Source: Deinococcus sonorensis KR-87 (lineage in GTDB: Bacteria; Deinococcota; Deinococci; Deinococcales; Deinococcaceae). Taken from it: 64,000 nt of DNA. Below are positions 30,828 through 39,577 of the stretch, one piece after another. The stretch lies in assembly GCF_040256395.1 (NCBI RefSeq), contig NZ_CP158299.1, forward strand, positions 1,145,501 to 1,209,500, given 5' to 3'. Position numbers and translations under genes: made by a program. Within the stretch, counting starts at the first letter, position 1. Every line of letters begins with the position of its first letter. The notes under the pieces are model-generated. The model was given only the letters and a program-made list of their open reading frames with translations. It ran no database searches and was not told where the DNA came from.

Positions 30828-31001
30828 GTGAAGCCTCCTGTTGCTGCTGCAGTCTGACAATCGCAGGCGTCCGGGAACTGTGAGATCGTCTGCGGTCTGG
30901 GCGTGAAGGACGAGAGCGGCGGTGAGATGGTAGACTCCAGGGACGCCTGCGATCAACGCAGAGGGTGCGGCCTGTCCGCAGAGCTGTGAAAGGAAGAGAT
31001 T
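30828..31001. other. divergent promoter region
   Basis: This 174-nt gap separates the minus-strand hydrolase from the plus-strand RGG protein. TAGACT at 30931-30936 is the only TANNNT box of note on the plus strand, without a clear -35. Nothing else is recognised. Confidence 0.4.
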
Positions 31002-31769
31002 ATGACCAACGAACAAGCCCCGGAAGAGTTACAGGGCGTGATCAGCGAGCTGGAAGCGGGTCCGCTGGACGAGGACACCGAACTGGACGCCGAGGAGCTG
31101 GACGAGGACGGCGAGGACGAAACGTTTGTCGACGCCGATGAGCTGTTCTCGGTGCTGACCAAGCTGCAGACCCTCCTGGAGGATCAGGCCAAGGAGATTC
31201 GTGGCCTGCGCCGCGAGATGCGTGAGCTGCGCGAAAGCCAGGGCAGCCAGGGTCAGGGCGGCGGCTTCCGCCCCCGCGAGGACCGTGGGGAGCGCGGCGG
31301 CTTCAACCGTGACGGCGGCGACCGTGGCGGCTTCAACCGCGACCGTGGCGGCAGCCGCGAGGGCGGCTTCCGTCCCCGTGAAGACCGCGGTGGCGACCGT
31401 GGCGGCAGCTTCGGTGGCAACCGTGAGGGTGGCTTCCGTCCCCGCGAGGACCGCGGTGGCGACCGTGGCGGCAGCTTCGGTGGCAACCGTGAGGGCGGCT
31501 TCCGTCCCCGCGAGGACCGCGGTGGCGACCGTGGCGGCAGCTTCGGTGGCAACCGTGAGGGTGGCTTCCGTCCCCGCGAGGACCGCGGCGGCGACCGTGG
31601 TGGCAGCTTCGGCGGCAACCGCGAGGGCGGCTTCCGTCCCCGTGAGGACCGTGGCCCCCGCGAGGGCGGCAGCCGTGAAGGTGGTGCCCCCAGCGAGTTC
31701 CGTCCGCGCGCCCGCGCGGACCGTGGCTGGAGCGGCGGCACCGGTGGCCGCAACCGCAACGACGACTGA
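31002..31769 (+). CDS. acidic-headed RGG/RG-repeat protein, unknown
   Basis: The 255-residue protein has three parts. Residues 1-45 are strongly acidic (LDEDTELDAEELDEDGEDE). Residues ~46-80 form a likely coiled coil (LFSVLTKLQTLLEDQAKEIRG). Residues ~85-255 are a Gly/Arg/Asp/Phe low-complexity tail with four perfect 22-residue repeats containing GGFRPREDRGGDRGGSFGG and a fifth partial one. RGG boxes of this sort bind RNA in eukaryotes and in some bacterial RNA helicases and Rbp proteins, and often form condensates. The C-terminus ends RARADRGWSGGTGGRNRNDD. The repeat DNA uses varied synonymous codons, so the amino acid sequence seems selected. AGGAAGAG precedes the ATG. No enzymatic domain is present. 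Confidence 0.85.
   Translation: MTNEQAPEELQGVISELEAGPLDEDTELDAEELDEDGEDETFVDADELFSVLTKLQTLLEDQAKEIRGLRREMRELRESQGSQGQGGGFRPREDRGERGGFNRDGGDRGGFNRDRGGSREGGFRPREDRGGDRGGSFGGNREGGFRPREDRGGDRGGSFGGNREGGFRPREDRGGDRGGSFGGNREGGFRPREDRGGDRGGSFGGNREGGFRPREDRGPREGGSREGGAPSEFRPRARADRGWSGGTGGRNRNDD
31356..31658 (+). repeat. 66-bp tandem repeat inside the RGG gene
   Basis: Four complete units at 31356-31421, 31422-31487, 31488-31553 and 31554-31619, plus a partial fifth. Units differ at synonymous positions (for example GGC/GGT), so they are not a very recent expansion. Confidence 0.9.
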
Positions 31770-31782
31770 GCCTGAGCGCCAA

Positions 31783-31820
31783 TGAACGCGCCCGCCCCTC
31801 TGATGGGGCGGGCGCGTTCA
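31783..31820. terminator. bidirectional terminator between the RGG gene and greA
   Basis: Perfect 16-bp stem (31783-31798 with 31805-31820), 6-nt loop, between two convergent genes. Confidence 0.85.
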
Positions 31821-31835
31821 CGTGTCCTGTTCTCG

Positions 31836-32303
<468 letters not shown>

Positions 32304-32311
32304 AGCACGTC

Positions 32312-32317
32312 AGTATA
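32312..32317 (-). promoter_or_regulatory. -10 box (TATACT) of greA
   Basis: On the minus strand TATACT ends 8 nt before the greA ATG at 32303. No Shine-Dalgarno sequence lies between them. Confidence 0.5.
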
Positions 32318-32352
32318 GGGCAGCGGGCCGTGAGGCTTCCAGCCAATCAGAA

Positions 32353-32378
32353 CGCCGCCTGCTGGGAGGCAGGCGGCG
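32353..32378 (-). terminator. terminator of trxA
   Basis: Ten-bp GC stem (32353-32362 with 32369-32378) with a 6-nt loop, 13 nt after the trxA stop on the minus strand and before greA. Confidence 0.65.
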
Positions 32379-32390
32379 CGGCAGGCGGGT

Positions 32391-32720
32391 TCAGTTGCTG
32401 ACAGTGGCCAGGTGCTTGTCGAGCAGCTGCTCGAAGGCGCGCTTGGGCTGCGCCCCGACCACGCCCTCCACCGGCTGGCCGTCCTTGAACAGGATCAGGG
32501 TGGGAATGCTCATCACCCGGAACTGCATGGCGGTCTGCTGGTTGTCGTCGACGTTCAGCTTGCCGACCTTGACCTTGCCCTCGTACTGCGAGGCGATTTC
32601 CTCCACCACCGGAGCGATCATGCGGCAGGGACCGCACCAGGGGGCCCAGAAGTCCACCAGCGTGAGGCCCGAATCGATCTCGCCCTTGAAGTTGCTGTCG
32701 TTCAGTTCCATCGGCTTCAT
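32391..32720 (-). CDS. trxA: thioredoxin
   Basis: This is a 109-residue cytosolic disulfide reductase. The active site [10 protein letters not shown] (~26-35) and the cis-proline loop [13 protein letters not shown] (~70-82) are canonical, and the N-terminal [14 protein letters not shown] is typical. I choose the ATG at 32720 (MKPMELN), since a TATGAT box lies 6 nt upstream. The longer frame to 32777 would run through that promoter. The gene is divergent from the DUF309 gene. Confidence 0.95.
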   Translation of the reverse strand: MKPMELNDSNFKGEIDSGLTLVDFWAPWCGPCRMIAPVVEEIASQYEGKVKVGKLNVDDNQQTAMQFRVMSIPTLILFKDGQPVEGVVGAQPKRAFEQLLDKHLATVSN

Positions 32721-32726
32721 GGGGAC

Positions 32727-32732
32727 ATCATA
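32727..32732 (-). promoter_or_regulatory. -10 box (TATGAT) of trxA, leaderless
   Basis: TATGAT on the minus strand ends 6 nt before the trxA ATG. Confidence 0.55.
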
Positions 32733-32813
32733 CGCGCCCGCACCCTTTACCCTGGTGACGCTGTACAGCATTGGCATTCAGCTGAGGTTGAGGCGCGGTT
32801 CACCCGTCCCCGC

Positions 32814-32819
32814 TACACT
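32814..32819 (+). promoter_or_regulatory. -10 box (TACACT) of the DUF309 gene, leaderless
   Basis: TACACT ends 6 nt before the ATG at 32826; a TTGAGG lies 20 nt upstream (32788-32793). Confidence 0.5.
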
Positions 32820-32825
32820 GCCGCC

Positions 32826-33170
32826 ATGCACACGGACACGCTGGACCCGGCGCTGCGGCAGGGCGCGGAGCTGTTCAACCGTGGCGAGTGGTGGGAAGCG
32901 CATGAGGCCTGGGAGCCGGTCTGGATGGAGGCGGGCGGGGAGCGGCGCCACTTCGTGCAGGGCCTGATCCTGCTGGCCGCCGCGCTACATAAGCGCTGGC
33001 ATCACGGCAGCACCGGCCTGCGCAATTACCACAAGGCGCTGGCGCATCTGGAACCGCTGCCCGACCTCTACGGAGGCGTGCGGCTGCGTCAGCTGGAGCA
33101 GCAGGTGCTGCAGGCCCTGTCTCAGGACGGGATGTATCCCCAGTTGCCCGTGGGCGCTCCACACCCATAA
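32826..33170 (+). CDS. DUF309 family protein
   Basis: The 114-residue helical protein carries the DUF309 signature ELFNRGEWWEAHEAWEPVWM (~15-34), followed by HFVQGLILLAAALHKRWHHG (~42-61). The conserved E, W, H and Q residues in these two helices could form a metal or ligand pocket. The biochemical role of DUF309 is not established. The preceding frame is open for 138 codons but lies antisense to trxA, so it is excluded. It is transcribed apart from trxA and followed by a 129-nt gap. Confidence 0.88.
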   Translation: MHTDTLDPALRQGAELFNRGEWWEAHEAWEPVWMEAGGERRHFVQGLILLAAALHKRWHHGSTGLRNYHKALAHLEPLPDLYGGVRLRQLEQQVLQALSQDGMYPQLPVGAPHP

Positions 33171-33299
33171 GCGGTCGCCTTGAGGAAGCGATGAGGCTTC
33201 CAGTATGCTGCATAGGTTACGCCGCAGGTTCGGGCGGACACTCACACTTGATTGGCTCGGGAGCAGGGCACGCTAGAACTGGTTGGAGGACAACCCACG

Positions 33300-33887
33300 A
33301 TGGAACGGATTGGACTGTTTATTGACGGCGCGAACGTGTACGCTGCGGCCAAGCGGCTCGGCTGGAACTTCGACCACCGCAAGATCCTGGAGCACTTCGC
33401 CGGCCTGGGACGGCTCTACAACGCCTATTACTACACGGCGGTGCCGGGCACCATCGACGACAAGCAGAAGCGCTTCATTGACGCGCTGACGTACATGGGC
33501 TACACGGTACGGACCCGCATGCTCAAGGAGAGCACCGACGAGAACGGCGAGGTGCACCGCCACGCCAACCTCGACATCGAGATGGTTACGGACCTGCTCG
33601 CCACGGTGGACCGCTACGATACGGCGGTGCTGCTCACCGGCGACGGCGATTTCGAGCGGCCGGTGGAGGTGCTGCGCGCGCGCGGCAAGCGGGTGATCGT
33701 GGCCAGCATTCCGGAGATGACCAGCTACGAGCTGCGCAACGCTGCCGATGAGTACGTGGACTTCAAGGACATCCGCGAACACATGGAGCGGCCCGGCTAC
33801 CGCCTGCCCAGCGAGTCGCGCGAGGGCCAGGGCCGCGAGACCCGGCCGTTTTACATGACCGCCCTCTCGGACAGTGATGAGCGCTGA
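33300..33887 (+). CDS. NYN (PIN-like) domain protein, putative RNase
   Basis: This 195-residue protein of the LabA/DUF88 NYN family has a PIN-like fold. Conserved acidic residues are seen in RIGLFIDGANVYAA (~2-15), the NLDIEMVTDLLATV helix (~89-102, two Asp) and the LLTGDGDFERPVEVL strand (~110-124), which together form the expected magnesium site of an RNase. It lacks the C-terminal OST-HTH seen in some relatives. The ATG at 33300 is preceded by GGAGGA at 9 nt. Its last codons overlap the start of plsX, so translation may be coupled. Confidence 0.88.
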   Translation: MERIGLFIDGANVYAAAKRLGWNFDHRKILEHFAGLGRLYNAYYYTAVPGTIDDKQKRFIDALTYMGYTVRTRMLKESTDENGEVHRHANLDIEMVTDLLATVDRYDTAVLLTGDGDFERPVEVLRARGKRVIVASIPEMTSYELRNAADEYVDFKDIREHMERPGYRLPSESREGQGRETRPFYMTALSDSDER

Positions 33888-34923
33888 CGCCCCGCCAACC
33901 CTGCCGGTGGCGCTGGACGCGGTGGGCGGCGACCACGGCGCGGCCCCCAACGTGGAGGGCGCGGTGGCGGCCGCCCGCAGCGGGCTGAGCATCCTGCTGG
34001 TGGGCGACCGGGTGCGGCTGCACGCCGAGCTGGGCCGGCATCCCGGCAGCGGGCGCCTGCCGCTGGAGGTCATCGACACCCCCGACGTGATTGGCATGGA
34101 TGAGCACGCCAGCGACGTGCGCGGCCGCCCCCAGGCCAGCATCAACGTGGCGACCCGGCTGGTGAAGGAGGGCCGCGCCTCGGCGGTGGTCAGCATGGGG
34201 CACAGCGGGGCCACCATGGCCAGTTCGCTGCTGACGCTGGGCCGCCTCAAGGGGGTGGACCGCCCGGCGATCCTGACGCACCTGCCGTCCAAAACCGGCA
34301 TGGTGACGGTGCTGGACGTGGGCGCCAACGCCGACGTGAAGGCGGCGTACCTCGCGCAGTGGGCGCAACTGGCCAGCATCTACCTGCAGGTGCTGGAAGG
34401 GCAGGAGCGGCCCACAGTGGGCCTGCTGAGCATCGGGGAAGAGGACCACAAGGGCAACGCGCTGACGCTGGAGGCGCACGCCCTGCTGCGCCAGTTGAAG
34501 AGCATCAACTTTCACGGCAACGTGGAGGGCCGCGACATCTTTCAGGGCACCACCGACATCGTGGTCACCGACGGCTTCACCGGCAACATCGTGCTGAAGC
34601 TGGCCGAGGGCGAGGCCAAGGTGCTGTTCGGCTGGGTGCGCGACGCGCTGAACAGCAGCCTCAGCACCAAGCTGGGCGGTCTGCTGGTGCGCGGCGCGCT
34701 GCGCGGCATTGCCGACCGGCTGGACCCCAGCACCTACGGGGCCAGCATCCTGCTGGGCGTGCGGGGCCTGAGCTTTATCGGGCACGGCAGCGCCGACGCC
34801 CGCGCGGTCAAGAACGCCCTGCTGCGCGCCGACCGGGCCTACCAGACCCGGCTGGTGGAGCGCCTGAGCAGCGAACTGGCCGCCACGATGATGCCCACGC
34901 CGGTGTCTCAAGCTCATCCTTAA
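33877..34923 (+). CDS. plsX: phosphate acyltransferase PlsX
   Basis: PlsX converts acyl-ACP to acyl-phosphate, the donor for PlsY in phospholipid synthesis; it is a peripheral membrane enzyme. The 348-residue protein has VALDAVGGDHGAAPNVEGAV at the start, SMGHSGATMASSLLTLGR (~105) and the conserved VVTDGFTGNIVLKLAEGEAK (~227). Most PlsX proteins have DAMGGD where this has DAVGGD. The ATG at 33877 and a GTG at 33874 both overlap the NYN stop, so either start is possible. It commonly sits with fatty acid genes; here the partner is the NYN gene. Confidence 0.93.
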   Translation: MSADAPPTLPVALDAVGGDHGAAPNVEGAVAAARSGLSILLVGDRVRLHAELGRHPGSGRLPLEVIDTPDVIGMDEHASDVRGRPQASINVATRLVKEGRASAVVSMGHSGATMASSLLTLGRLKGVDRPAILTHLPSKTGMVTVLDVGANADVKAAYLAQWAQLASIYLQVLEGQERPTVGLLSIGEEDHKGNALTLEAHALLRQLKSINFHGNVEGRDIFQGTTDIVVTDGFTGNIVLKLAEGEAKVLFGWVRDALNSSLSTKLGGLLVRGALRGIADRLDPSTYGASILLGVRGLSFIGHGSADARAVKNALLRADRAYQTRLVERLSSELAATMMPTPVSQAHP

Positions 34924-34946
34924 CCACGTCTCATTAAGAATCGGCC

Positions 34947-34952
34947 TACTCT
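34947..34952 (+). promoter_or_regulatory. -10 box (TACTCT) of the mscS gene, leaderless
   Basis: TACTCT ends 5 nt before the ATG at 34958, and no ribosome-binding site is visible. Confidence 0.5.
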
Positions 34953-34957
34953 GGACC

Positions 34958-36112
34958 ATGTTTGATGTTCTTGCCACCACCCTGACCCTGCCCGCCACCT
35001 GGTTCAAACTGCTGTTTGCCCTGGGCACCAGTTTTGCCATCTGGCGCATCGGTCTGACCCTGATCGGGCTGGTCTGCACCTACCTGCATGACCGCCTGGC
35101 TTCACTGCTGCGGCTCAGCTGGACAGTGGTGTGCGCGTACGCGGCGCTGGCTGCCACCGTGTACGCGCTGGCCCTGGTGGATGTGCCGCTGCTCTACGAC
35201 AACGGGGCGCTGATCGCTCAGGGCTTCCGCAACCGCGCCGGACAGGTGGTGGTGGTGTTCGCGCTGACCCTGATCGCCTGGAACCTGGTGACGCTGGCGT
35301 CGCGCCGGATGATCCCGGAAGCGCAGCAGGACGCCGCCTTCACCCGCCGCAGCGTGCGGGTCCAGACCCTGACCGGGGTGATCGAGAGTTCGCTGCGGGT
35401 GGTGATCGTGGTGCTGGCCCTGATCAGTGTGCTGCAGGCGCTGGGCATCAACGCCTCGGCGCTGCTGGCCGGCGTCTCGGTGCTGGGGCTGGCGGTGGGC
35501 TTCGGCGCGCAGAGCCTGATCAAGGACGTGTTCACCGGCTTCTTCATCCTGCTGGAGGACCAGTACGGCGTGGGCGACGTGATCGCGGTGAACAACGGCG
35601 CGCTCAACGGCACGGTGGAGCGGCTCAACCTGCGCCTGACCGGGCTGCGCGCCCTGGACGGCACCCTGCACATCATTCCCAACGGACAGATCCTGACCGT
35701 CAGCGTGAGCAGCAAGGACTGGGCGCGGGTGGTGGCGGCGGTGGACCTGGCCGCCACCACCGATCCCAGCGCGGCCCTGCAGGTGCTGCAGACGGTCACG
35801 GACGCGCTGTACCAGGACCCGGCCTGGAAGCATCACTTCCTGGCCGCGCCGGAGCAGCAGGGCGTGACCCGGCTCAGCCCCGACAGCTTCACCATCCGCG
35901 CCCTGATGAAGGTGCTCCCTAAGTCTCAGTACCCGGTAGGCCGCGAGTTCAACCGCCGCATCCAGGCCGCGCTGACCGAGGCCGGCATCAACACGCCCGC
36001 CCCGGCCGCCGATCCGGTGCCGCTCAGCATCAACCCGATTGAGGTGCGGCTGCTGCCCGCCACCGCACACGACCTGCCGCTGCACCTGGACAAGCCGGAA
36101 CCGACCGTCTGA
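34958..36112 (+). CDS. MscS family mechanosensitive ion channel
   Basis: The 384-residue membrane channel opens under membrane tension to release solutes during hypo-osmotic shock. About five hydrophobic segments are seen; the pore-lining TM3 reads ALLAGVSVLGLAVGFGAQSL (~168-187), with the Ala/Gly pattern of MscS. The beta domain follows (VGDVIAVNNGALNGTVERLNLR), then the alpha/beta cytosolic part. The C-terminus has an extra Pro-rich tail of ~50 residues. It is longer than E. coli MscS (286 aa), with two extra N-terminal helices, as in the YkuT/YbdG-like groups. It converges on ftsH. Confidence 0.88.
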   Translation: MFDVLATTLTLPATWFKLLFALGTSFAIWRIGLTLIGLVCTYLHDRLASLLRLSWTVVCAYAALAATVYALALVDVPLLYDNGALIAQGFRNRAGQVVVVFALTLIAWNLVTLASRRMIPEAQQDAAFTRRSVRVQTLTGVIESSLRVVIVVLALISVLQALGINASALLAGVSVLGLAVGFGAQSLIKDVFTGFFILLEDQYGVGDVIAVNNGALNGTVERLNLRLTGLRALDGTLHIIPNGQILTVSVSSKDWARVVAAVDLAATTDPSAALQVLQTVTDALYQDPAWKHHFLAAPEQQGVTRLSPDSFTIRALMKVLPKSQYPVGREFNRRIQAALTEAGINTPAPAADPVPLSINPIEVRLLPATAHDLPLHLDKPEPTV

Positions 36113-36113
36113 T

Positions 36114-38013
36114 TCAGGCGCCGGCCAGCCCGCCCAGCGGGGGCAGCGGCGGCGGCAGGGTGGCCTCGCTCAGCGTTTCCAGGGTGCCGCCGGCCAGCAG
36201 CACGCTGAACTCCTCGCCGCTCAGCGTCTCGCGGTGCAGCAGTTCCGGCACGATCACGTGGATCTGCGGCAGGTGGTCGCGCACCAGCGTCAGCACCCGC
36301 TGGTACTGCCGCGCGATGATCTGCGCCACCTCCTCGTCGATGACCCGCCCGGTCTGCTGGCTGTGCGGGCTCGCCTGCATGCCGCCGCCCAGGTAGGCGC
36401 TGTCCTCGCTGGCCAGCGCCACCTTGCCCAGCCGCTCGCTCATGCCCCAGGTGGTGACCATCCGGCGGGCGATGTTGGTGGCCTGCTGAAAGTCGTTCTG
36501 CGCCCCGGTGGTGATCTCCCCGAACACCACCTCCTCGGCGGCGCGGCCGGCCAGCGCCACCGCGATCATGTCCTCCAGCACGGCCCGTACGTAGTGCACC
36601 CGGTCCTCACGCAGCGGCATCATGTAGCCGGCCGCCCGGCCTCTGGGGACGACGGTGAGTTTATGCACACGGTCAGCGTGGGGGAGCAGTTGGGCGGCCA
36701 GGGCATGACCGACCTCGTGGTACGCGGTGACGCTGCCGGTCTGCCTCGCTGATCACCATGCTGCGGCGCTCCGGCCCCATCAGCACCCGGTCTCTGGCCT
36801 CATCCACGTCCCGCACCGTGATGCGCCGCCGCCCCTCTCTGGCCGCCAGCAGCGCCGCTTCGTTCAGCAGGTTCTCCAGGTCCGCGCCCACCATCCCCGG
36901 TGTGCGCCGCGCCACCGCCGCCAGGTCCACCGACGGGTCCAGCGGCTTCTTGCGCGCATGGATCTTCAGGATCGTCTCGCGCCCCTTCACGTCCGGCGCG
37001 TCCACCACCACCTGCCGGTCAAACCGGCCGGGCCGCAGCAAGGCCGCGTCCAGCACGTCCGGGCGGTTGGTGGCGGCCAGGATGATGATGTCGTGCTGGC
37101 TCTGGAAGCCGTCCATCTCCACCAGCAGCTGGTTCAGCGTCTGCTCGCGTTCGTCGTTGCCGCCGTTGATGCCCGACCCGCGCTTGCGCCCCACCGCGTC
37201 GATCTCGTCAATGAACACGATGCACGGCGCCTGCTTCTTGGCCTGCTCGAACAGGTCCCGCACGCGGGCCGCACCCACGCCCACGAACATTTCGACGAAG
37301 TCCGAGCCGCTGATGCTGAAGTACGGGACGCGCGCTTCGCCGGCGACGGCGCGGGCGAGCAGGGTCTTGCCGCTGCCGGGGGGGCCGACCAGCAGGATGC
37401 CGTGGGGGATGCGGGCGCCGAGGGTGTGGTAGCGCTCCGGATGCTTTAGGAAGTCCACCACCTCCGCCAGGTCCTGCTTGGCCTCGTCGCAGCCCGCCAC
37501 CTCCGCGAACGTCACCTTCACCTGCCCCTCCGCGTGCACCGTCGCCTTGCTCCGCCCAAACTGGCTCGCGCCGCCGCCCGGCTGGCCGCCGCGCACGCTG
37601 CGCCACATCACCAGCAGGATCAGCACCGCCAAGATCAGCGGCAGCACCGCCGTGACCCAGCCGAACGGGGAACTGCCGTCCAGCACGCTGAACGGCACGC
37701 CCGCCTTGCGGAGCGTCTCCAGCGTCTGGGCGTCGGGCGGCAGCACCACGTAGTGCGGCTGGCCGTCCTGCAGCATCACGCTGGTGCTGCCGTCGCCCTG
37801 CAGCGTCACGCTGGTCACGCGCCCGGCCCGCACGTCGGCGAAGAAGTTGCTGGCGGTGTAGCCGCGCCCGGCAGCGGCCAGCGTCACGCCCGCCGTGCTG
37901 GACGCGGCGCTCTGGGACATGACCGCCAGCGGCTGGGGAGAAGCCTGGGCCTGAACCGTCAGGCCGGTCAGCCCCAGCAGCGAGCAGGTCAGCAGCGCAG
38001 ATGCCAGTCTCAT
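36114..38013 (-). pseudogene. ftsH: ftsH split by a frameshift between its AAA+ and protease domains
   Basis: FtsH is the membrane-anchored AAA+ zinc protease for membrane and regulatory proteins. The first frame (38013-36673) codes for an N-terminal membrane/periplasmic region (TM ~128-146) and the AAA+ domain: VGPPGSGKT Walker A, IVFIDEID Walker [12 protein letters not shown] and [10 protein letters not shown]. It then runs out of frame after SMVISEAD and stops. The second frame resumes with [16 protein letters not shown] (zinc motif HEVGH) and continues with GRAAGYMMPL and TTGAQNDFQQAT (third zinc ligand) to 36114. Between GAC (36741-36739) and GTC (36731-36729) lie 7 nt, one too many for the usual codon count. 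All other family features are intact. A sequencing error, a true lesion or programmed frameshifting are all possible. The start at 38013 follows TAGCAT by 5 nt. Confidence 0.85.
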
Positions 38014-38018
38014 GCCGC

Positions 38019-38024
38019 ATGCTA
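38019..38024 (-). promoter_or_regulatory. -10 box (TAGCAT) of ftsH, leaderless
   Basis: On the minus strand TAGCAT ends 5 nt before the ATG at 38013. Confidence 0.5.
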
Positions 38025-38107
38025 CCGTGCCTCTTCCGGCAGAGCGGCGAGAGGCGCGACAATTGCCGCGGGCGGCGCCGGGTCCGGTGACGCCCGGGTC
38101 CGCTTGC

Positions 38108-38113
38108 TACAAT
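38108..38113 (+). promoter_or_regulatory. -10 box (TACAAT) of the potassium uptake operon
   Basis: TACAAT, one mismatch from consensus, lies 11 nt before the ATG at 38125. The leader would be only a few nt; no good -35 is seen. Confidence 0.5.
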
Positions 38114-38124
38114 GCCCCGTCTGT

Positions 38125-39519
38125 ATGGCCCGCCCGCCTGATCTCCGCCCCGCCAGCCCGCGCCCTTTCCGGCGACCGCTGCTGGCCCGCTTCTCGCCGC
38201 CGCAGCTGATCTCGTTGTCCTTCGCGGTCATCATCCTGCTGGGTGGCCTGCTGCTGGCGCTGCCTGTGAGCCACCAGCCGGGCATGACGGTGGGGCCGCT
38301 GCAGGCCGTGTTCACGGCCACCAGCGCGCTGTGCGTGACCGGCCTGAACGTGCTGGACCCGGCCACCACCTTCAGCACCTTCGGGCAGCTGGTGATTCTG
38401 CTGCTGATTCAGCTGGGCGGGCTGGGCATCATCACCTTCGGCACCGTCTTCGCCCTGATCGTGGGCCGCCGCATCAACTTCAGCGAGCGCATCCGCCTGG
38501 CGCAGCAGGTCAGCGCCTTCAGCGTGGGCGGGGTGGTGCCGTTGATCCGCAACATCTTCCTGTACACCTTCGTGATCGAGGCGAGCGGCACGCTGCTGCT
38601 CGCGCTGCGCTTCGTGCCGCTGGAAGGCTGGGGCCGGGGCCTGTACTACTCGGTGTTTCACGCGGTGAGTGCCTTCAACAACGCGGGCTTCGCGCTGTAT
38701 TCCGACAACCTGATGGGCTTCCGCGGCGACCCGCTGATCACGCTGGTGATCGGGGGGCTGATCATTCTGGGAGGCATGGGCTTTCTGGTGCAACTGAACG
38801 TGGTGGCGCACCTGCAGCAGCGGCGCACCAACCGTCTCCTGATCCACAGCCGCATCGTGCTGAGCATGATGGCCGCGCTGCTGCTGATCGGCACCGTGCT
38901 GTTCGCGGCGCTGGAGTGGACCAATCCCAACACCCTGGGGCGGCTGCCGCTGGGCGAGAAGCTGCTGACCAGCTTCTTTCAGGGCGTCACGCCGCGCACC
39001 GCCGGCTTCAACACCCTGGACTACGCCGCGATGCGCCCGGCCACGCTGTTCATCACCATCATCCTGATGTTCATCGGGGCCAACCCCGGCTCCACCGGCG
39101 GCGGCATCAAGACCAGCACCTTTTTTGTGATGATGGGCAGTGCCTGGAGCATGGTGCGTGGCCGGGGCGAGCTGGTGGCGTTCGGGCGGCGCCTCGACCG
39201 CGAGACGGTGCTGCGGGCCATGACCGTGGCGCTGCTGAGCATCGGGCTGGTGAACGTGATGTTCCTGCTGATGCTGACCTTCAACACCGACGCGCGGCTG
39301 GACTTCACCCGGCTGTTCTTCGAGACGGTCTCGGCCTTCGGCACGGTGGGGCTGAGCATGAACGCCACCCCGCTCACCAACCCGGAGCAGCAGCTGATTC
39401 TGATCGTGCTGATGTACCTGGGCCGCATTGGCCCCCTGACCTTTGCCGTGGCCTTCAACAGCCGCAACAAGACGGCCGACGTGCGCTACCCGCCGGAGCG
39501 CGACATCCTCATCGGCTGA
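38125..39519 (+). CDS. TrkH/KtrB family potassium transporter, membrane subunit
   Basis: This 464-residue protein is the potassium-translocating subunit. The four M1-P-M2 repeats are visible by their selectivity loops: ATSALCVTGLNVLD, HAVSAFNNAGFALYSD, GVTPRTAGFNTLDY and ETVSAFGTVGLSMN, each with the conserved Gly. The motif GANPGSTGGGIKTSTFF (~322) is the family intramembrane loop. The length is closer to KtrB than to TrkH. The partner KtrA/TrkA follows 58 nt downstream. The frame upstream of 38125 is antisense to ftsH and excluded. Confidence 0.92.
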   Translation: MARPPDLRPASPRPFRRPLLARFSPPQLISLSFAVIILLGGLLLALPVSHQPGMTVGPLQAVFTATSALCVTGLNVLDPATTFSTFGQLVILLLIQLGGLGIITFGTVFALIVGRRINFSERIRLAQQVSAFSVGGVVPLIRNIFLYTFVIEASGTLLLALRFVPLEGWGRGLYYSVFHAVSAFNNAGFALYSDNLMGFRGDPLITLVIGGLIILGGMGFLVQLNVVAHLQQRRTNRLLIHSRIVLSMMAALLLIGTVLFAALEWTNPNTLGRLPLGEKLLTSFFQGVTPRTAGFNTLDYAAMRPATLFITIILMFIGANPGSTGGGIKTSTFFVMMGSAWSMVRGRGELVAFGRRLDRETVLRAMTVALLSIGLVNVMFLLMLTFNTDARLDFTRLFFETVSAFGTVGLSMNATPLTNPEQQLILIVLMYLGRIGPLTFAVAFNSRNKTADVRYPPERDILIG

Positions 39520-39577
39520 GCACACGGGCGGGTCACGTCCCGCTGCCCAGCCGCCGACATCCCGAAAGGAGGCGCAC

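Noticed and set aside
31356..31658. CRISPR-like array
   Set aside because: The 66-bp units are contiguous coding repeats without spacers, and no cas genes are near.
31201..31821. Alternative frames with long open reading through the RGG repeats
   Set aside because: These are shadows of the 66-bp repeat, which keeps all frames open; only the frame with the acidic head has a start site and a sensible protein.
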